A stretch of 64,000 nucleotides of DNA, from contig CP016093.1 of NCBI GenBank assembly GCA_001664005.1, forward strand, positions 2,687,001 to 2,751,000. The letters are read 5' to 3'. Source of the DNA: Rhizobiales bacterium NRL2 (lineage in GTDB: Bacteria > Pseudomonadota > Alphaproteobacteria > Minwuiales > Minwuiaceae). The notes below the pieces were generated by a model. It saw only the letters and a list, made by a program, of their open reading frames with translations, was not told the origin of the DNA and did not search any database. Made by a program: the position numbers and the translations under genes. Shown here one piece after another: positions 60,309 to 64,000 of this stretch; positions within the stretch are counted from its first letter, which is position 1; every line of letters begins with the position of its first letter.

Positions 60309-60734
60309 TCAGAGTTCGGCGAAGACCCGTGCGCCGACGCGGCCGATTTCCTGGTCCTGTTCGGGCGTGCCGCCGCTCTCGCCCAGGGCGCCCAGGACGT
60401 CGCCGGCGGCGGATTTCAGCAGGATACCGCCCCAGACGGGCGTGTACATGGGATCGCCGAACCAGGCGATGTCGCGGCGTTCCTCGCCCAGTCCCATGTC
60501 GAACAGCCGCTCCTTCAGCACCTTGGTGTCGCGCCGCCATTTCACGGCCGTATAGGCCTTGTTGTGACTCATCCGCGCGTTCAGCGCCGAGCCGCCGTCC
60601 ATGCGCGAGAGATGGATCAGGTCGCCCCCGGCGTCGACCACCGCTGCCGCCATCACCAGACCGCGCTCCGCCGCCGCCGCCAGCATGGCGTCCACCACCT
60701 TGCGCGCCTCGGTCAGTCCCAGCCGTTCCGTCAT
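60309..60734 (-). CDS. GlcG/HbpS family protein
   Basis: A 141-aa cytosolic protein with AVVDAGGDLIHLSRMDG, SHNKAYTAVKWRRDTKVL and VLGALGESGGTPEQDQEI, the family core. HbpS members bind heme; GlcG members are of unknown function. No conserved partner is adjacent. Confidence 0.88.
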   Translation of the reverse strand: MTERLGLTEARKVVDAMLAAAAERGLVMAAAVVDAGGDLIHLSRMDGGSALNARMSHNKAYTAVKWRRDTKVLKERLFDMGLGEERRDIAWFGDPMYTPVWGGILLKSAAGDVLGALGESGGTPEQDQEIGRVGARVFAEL

Positions 60735-60848
60735 TTACTTGCCTCCCTCGTCGCCTGCTCTCGTCGGCGCGTTTCCATCCTACCCCTTCGCTGGCCGCCG
60801 GAAATGCCCATGTGGTGCGGTAACGACGCAACAAGAGGAGACAATCCC

Positions 60849-61097
60849 ATGCGTATCGCCGCCCTCACCGCCCTGATCCTGGGCCTCGCCGCCTGCGCGT
60901 CCGCCGAGCGCGACTGGAACCATCCGACGGCCACCGCAGCGCAATTCGAGAACGACCAGGCCCATTGCCGCAACGAGGGCCTGCTGACCATCGGCGAGCG
61001 GTCGGAACTGCCCATGGATGCCGATGCTTTCGGCTTCGCCCGCGAGCGCGCCTACGAGGACTGCATGGCGTCGCTCGGCTACCGCTTCGGGACCTGA
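60849..61097 (+). CDS. Small predicted lipoprotein
   Basis: An 82-aa protein; the signal peptide ends with lipobox LGLAAC. The mature part has a cysteine pair (AHCRNEG and YEDCMASLGY) as in short glycine-zipper-free outer-membrane lipoproteins of alphaproteobacteria. AAGAGGAG precedes the start. Function unknown. Confidence 0.75.
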   Translation: MRIAALTALILGLAACASAERDWNHPTATAAQFENDQAHCRNEGLLTIGERSELPMDADAFGFARERAYEDCMASLGYRFGT

Positions 61098-61105
61098 ACG
61101 CGCGA

Positions 61106-61879
61106 TCAACGCTGGTGCTGGCCGTCGTCCACCCGCACATAGGTGCCGGTCACGAAATCGGACGACGGCGAGCAGAAATAGAGCAGCGAACTGTCGAGCT
61201 GTGACGGATCGCCCAGCCGCCCGCGCGGGAAGCCCTTGGTGATGTCGCCCATGCGCGAGAGCATGCCGTCCATCATCTCCGAGGCGAAGGCGCCCGGCGC
61301 GATGGCGTTGACGTTGATGTTGAAGCGCGCCCATTCCACGGCCAGCGCCTCGGTCATGCGGATCACCGCCGCCTTGCTGACCGAATAGAGCGCCGCGCCC
61401 TGGCCGCGGTAGTTGAACGCTCCGGCCGAGGAAATGTTCACGATGCGGCCGGGCGATTTCACCTCGATCAGCCGCCGCGCGACCTCGCAGGACAGGATCC
61501 ACGGCGCCCGGACATTGGTGTCCAGCACCCCGTCGATCAGGTCCGTCGACATCTTCGTCGCCCACTGGGCGTCGGGAATGCCAGCATTGTTCACTAGGAT
61601 CGTGGGCACGCCGAGTTCGGCCTCAACCTGCGGCACGATGGCCTTGAGCTGCTCGGCGTCGGTGACGTCCAGAGCGAAGGGCGCGGCCGTCCCGCCGGCC
61701 TTGCGGATTTCGGCCGCCAGTTCCTCCAGCCGTTCGACCCGGCGCGCGGTCAGCGCCACCTTCGCGCCGGCGGCCGCCAGCACCTTCGCGAACCGCAGGC
61801 CGAGGCCAGAGGATGCGCCGGTCACGATCGCGGTCTGGCCGGTCAGGTCAATCGAGAAATTGGGCAACGGAGCGGTCAT
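61106..61879 (-). CDS. SDR family oxidoreductase
   Basis: A 257-aa short-chain dehydrogenase: TGASSGLG cofactor motif, NNAGIPD, NISSAGAFNYRGQGAALYSVSK with the catalytic Ser-Tyr-Lys, and a normal C-terminus (VRVDDGQHQR). Together with the next SDR and the crotonase it forms a same-strand run, probably in acyl-CoA or secondary-alcohol metabolism. Confidence 0.92.
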   Translation of the reverse strand: MTAPLPNFSIDLTGQTAIVTGASSGLGLRFAKVLAAAGAKVALTARRVERLEELAAEIRKAGGTAAPFALDVTDAEQLKAIVPQVEAELGVPTILVNNAGIPDAQWATKMSTDLIDGVLDTNVRAPWILSCEVARRLIEVKSPGRIVNISSAGAFNYRGQGAALYSVSKAAVIRMTEALAVEWARFNINVNAIAPGAFASEMMDGMLSRMGDITKGFPRGRLGDPSQLDSSLLYFCSPSSDFVTGTYVRVDDGQHQR

Positions 61880-61893
61880 GTCGTTCGATCTCC

Positions 61894-62595
61894 TCAGAAG
61901 CGGCCATAGACGGGCACCAGCCCGCCGCGGGTCACGCGGTTGTCGGGGCCGGCCAGGAAGACGATGGTCCGCGCCACCTCCTCCAGCTTCGGCCACTGGC
62001 CGTGATCGGCCTTCGGCATTGCCGAGCGGTTGGCCGGCGTGTCCAGGATCGACGGCGCCACGGCGTTGATCAGGATGTCTTCCTTCGCCGTCTCCTCGGC
62101 CAGCGCCTCAGTCAGCGCCGCCACCGCCGCCTTCGCCGCCGTGTAGGCGGCCATGCTCGCGCCCTGCCTCGGTTCCAGGCCGGGCCGCGCCGTCACGTTG
62201 ACGATGCGCCCGCCCCCGTCCTGGCCGCGGAAGGTCGCGATCGCCGCCTGGCAGCAGTGAAAGCAGGTCTGGGCGTTCATGCGCCACTGCTTCTCGAAAT
62301 CCGCCGCGCTGGTCTCCGCCACTGGCGCGAACAGGAAACCGCCCGCCAGATGGATGGATGCGCCGATCGCCGGCAATCCCTCATAGAAGGCCGCGACCTG
62401 GCCGGCGTCGGTCAGGTCCACGCCCTCGATGATACGCACACGTTCATGACCGCGATGGGCGAAGCTCTCCAGTTCGGCGGCGATCAGGTTCGGAATGTGA
62501 CAGATCGCGCCCTGCGCCAGCAGCAGGCCGACGACGGCCTGCCCCAGATCGCCGGTGCCGCCGGTCACGACGACGTCGATGTTTTCGAAGCTCAC
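61894..62595 (-). CDS. SDR family oxidoreductase
   Basis: A 233-aa short-chain dehydrogenase. GTG 62595 is selected by the strong GGGGAGGGG site upstream. TGGTGDLG, NVTARPG and the catalytic YTAAK are present; the canonical Ser is replaced in the NVTA strand, so the activity may differ. It lies 14 bp upstream of the other SDR. Confidence 0.87.
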   Translation of the reverse strand: MSFENIDVVVTGGTGDLGQAVVGLLLAQGAICHIPNLIAAELESFAHRGHERVRIIEGVDLTDAGQVAAFYEGLPAIGASIHLAGGFLFAPVAETSAADFEKQWRMNAQTCFHCCQAAIATFRGQDGGGRIVNVTARPGLEPRQGASMAAYTAAKAAVAALTEALAEETAKEDILINAVAPSILDTPANRSAMPKADHGQWPKLEEVARTIVFLAGPDNRVTRGGLVPVYGRF

Positions 62596-62658
62596 TCGGC
62601 CCCTCCCCCAAGATGCTGGCGTCATACTAACCGCCACCGCGCGGCGGACAACCGGGTC

Positions 62659-63570
62659 TCAGACCAGACGCCCGTCCTTGTCGCGAACCTCGGGCCCGCG
62701 CACCCGGGCGCGGCCGTCGCCGAAGCCGCTGTCGCGGCCCTGCAGCGCCGCCTTCAGCCCCTTTTCGCGCGCGGCCTTGCGGAAGGCCTGCGTGCCCGGC
62801 GCCAGATGAGCGCGGGCGTCATTCTCGGCGGCGATCCGCTGCAGCGTCCGCCCGCCCATCAGCTCGATGCCCAGATTGACGATGCGCTTGTTGGCCGTCA
62901 GCAGGTCCGGATCGATCTTCGCCATCCGGTCGGCCAGACCCTCGACCTCCGCCTCCAGCATGTCACCGGGCACGGCCTTCAGCACCAGCCCGATCAGCGC
63001 CGCTTCCTCGCCGGTGACCGTATCGCCGGTCAGCAGCAGCCGCTTCGCCCACTGCGGCCCGCAGTTGTAGAGCCACATCTGGTTGGGCAGCGAGCCCAGG
63101 TCGCGCGCCGGCGGAAAGCCGATGGTGGCGTCCTCGGCGGCGATGATGATGTCGCAGAGCAGCGCCAGATCCGAACCGCCGGCCAGGCAGTGTCCGTGCA
63201 CCTGGGCGATGACCGGCTTGTGCATGTCGAAGATCGACATGCGCAGGCGCTGGGCCTGCTCCAGGCGCCAGATGTCGTCGTCGATGGTCGGGTCGGCGTA
63301 TATGCCGCCATCGCGGTACTGGCCTTCCGGATCCAGGCCCTGCACCCGGCTGTTCTGACCCGGCGTCAGATCGTAGCCGGAAGAAAAGGACGGACCGTTG
63401 CCCCGCAGCACGACGCAATGCACGCGCTTGTCGTTGTCCGCTTCCCAGAGTGCGCGGTTGAGTTCCTCCAGCAGCGGGATCGACAGCGCGTTCCGCTTCT
63501 CCGGCCGGTTCAGCGTGATGCGCGCGCGGCCGTCGGCCACCTGGTAGATGATGTGCTGCAGTTCGGTCAT
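62659..63570 (-). CDS. Enoyl-CoA hydratase/isomerase family protein
   Basis: A 303-aa crotonase-fold protein with oxyanion segments PSFSSGYDL and HGHCLAGGSDLALLCD. At the place of the common catalytic PE the sequence reads PPARDLGSLP, so classical hydratase activity is doubtful; isomerase or hydrolase chemistry is possible. The start at 63570 lies behind a GGGGAGAT site. Confidence 0.87.
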   Translation of the reverse strand: MTELQHIIYQVADGRARITLNRPEKRNALSIPLLEELNRALWEADNDKRVHCVVLRGNGPSFSSGYDLTPGQNSRVQGLDPEGQYRDGGIYADPTIDDDIWRLEQAQRLRMSIFDMHKPVIAQVHGHCLAGGSDLALLCDIIIAAEDATIGFPPARDLGSLPNQMWLYNCGPQWAKRLLLTGDTVTGEEAALIGLVLKAVPGDMLEAEVEGLADRMAKIDPDLLTANKRIVNLGIELMGGRTLQRIAAENDARAHLAPGTQAFRKAAREKGLKAALQGRDSGFGDGRARVRGPEVRDKDGRLV

Positions 63571-63664
63571 CCTGATCTCCCCTTTCAAGATGCGCGCATT
63601 CTGTCCGTCCGGGCGACCCCGCGCAAAGCCTGTGCGCGCATGGCCACCGTGACAGCAGCCGGCG

Positions 63665-64000
63665 TCAGCCGAAGATCACGCCGGGGAGGAAGGTCGAAAG
63701 GCCGGGCAGGGCGACAAGCAGCGTCAGCACCCCGAGTTCCGTCGCGACGAAGGGCCAGACGCCGCGATAGATCTCGGCGACCGGCACCCTGGTGACGCCG
63801 CTGACCACGAAGACGTTCATGCCCATGGGCGGGGTCACCAGTCCGATCTCCGCAGTCTTGACGAACACCACGCCCATCCAGATCGGATCGAAGCCGAGTT
63901 CGGTCAGCAACGGAAAGGTAAGCGGCAGCGTCAGCAGCAATATGGCGAGCTGGTCCAGGAAGAACCCGAGTACGAGCAGCAAAAGCAGGACCATCACCAG
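63665..64000 (-). CDS. TRAP transporter large permease (DctM-like), C-terminal part
   Basis: The last 110 or so residues of a DctM/TRAP large membrane subunit: FFLDQLAILLLTLPLTFPLL, DPIWMGVVFVKTAEIGLVTPPMGMNVFV and a final GVWPFVATELGVLTLL helix. The gene continues beyond the right edge. It works with a small permease and a periplasmic binding protein to import an organic acid. Confidence 0.92.
   Translation of the reverse strand: MVMVLLLLLVLGFFLDQLAILLLTLPLTFPLLTELGFDPIWMGVVFVKTAEIGLVTPPMGMNVFVVSGVTRVPVAEIYRGVWPFVATELGVLTLLVALPGLSTFLPGVIFG

Overview
The window is GC-rich chromosomal DNA of an alphaproteobacterium. The support is the PhyR-NepR-EcfG general stress response locus with an HWE/HisKA_2-type kinase (53.3-56.8 kb), a MucR/Ros-type regulator, periplasmic glucan synthesis genes, and the infA-maf-RNase E/G-yacG block beside tRNA-Phe(GAA). 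The genus cannot be read from the sequence; a marine or soil Rhodospirillales-like organism is only a guess.

Layout. 1-6.8 kb is core chromosome on the minus strand: a MoxR-type AAA ATPase, a translationally coupled enoyl-CoA hydratase / acyl-CoA dehydrogenase / MFS exporter operon, and yacG, an RNase E/G-like gene, maf and infA. tRNA-Phe lies at 6958-7033. A 52-bp direct repeat formed by the 3' part of this tRNA (6987-7038) returns at 45373-45424. The 38.4 kb between the copies is an integrated genomic island with its own DUF4102-type tyrosine integrase and AlpA-like excisionase at the right end, and paired AGGTAACA repeats near both ends that look like integrase arm sites.

Island content, left to right: a strikingly AT-rich putative DNA methyltransferase with a 55-aa partner; an IS3 remnant; a HerA/VirD4-like ATPase, 47-aa protein and large serine recombinase; a DUF3768 gene and a small tyrosine recombinase; three small lipoproteins; a ParB-like protein, an XRE regulator and a possibly RNase H-like protein; an EAL protein and MucR; a tightly overlapping thirteen-gene copper / thiol-redox / SCO / cytochrome c operon headed by a multicopper oxidase, plus a separate cysteine-rich exported protein; an SDR with a scrambled end, an alpha/beta hydrolase and a deleted flavoprotein pseudogene; a PAS protein; a three-gene membrane protein / VirD4-like ATPase / replication-relaxation module; and, next to the integrase, a three-gene putative restriction-modification-like operon: a small DNA-binding-type regulator with an apparent CTG start behind two 23-bp operator dyads, a 1035-aa N6-adenine methyltransferase, and a 238-aa PD-(D/E)XK nuclease candidate.

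Beyond the island (45.4-64 kb) the core resumes with opgG-opgH, a divergent pair of low-complexity secreted proteins (one of 695 aa with perfect 60-bp tandem repeats), a lipoprotein, the stress-response locus, an Lrp regulator with a divergent ACT-like protein, a GFA-family protein, a chemotaxis receptor, a GlcG-like protein, two SDRs, a crotonase and the end of a TRAP transporter permease. The best candidates for an undescribed system are the operator-controlled methyltransferase/nuclease operon at 38.7-43.2 kb and the AT-rich methyltransferase/55-aa pair at 7.3-9.9 kb.
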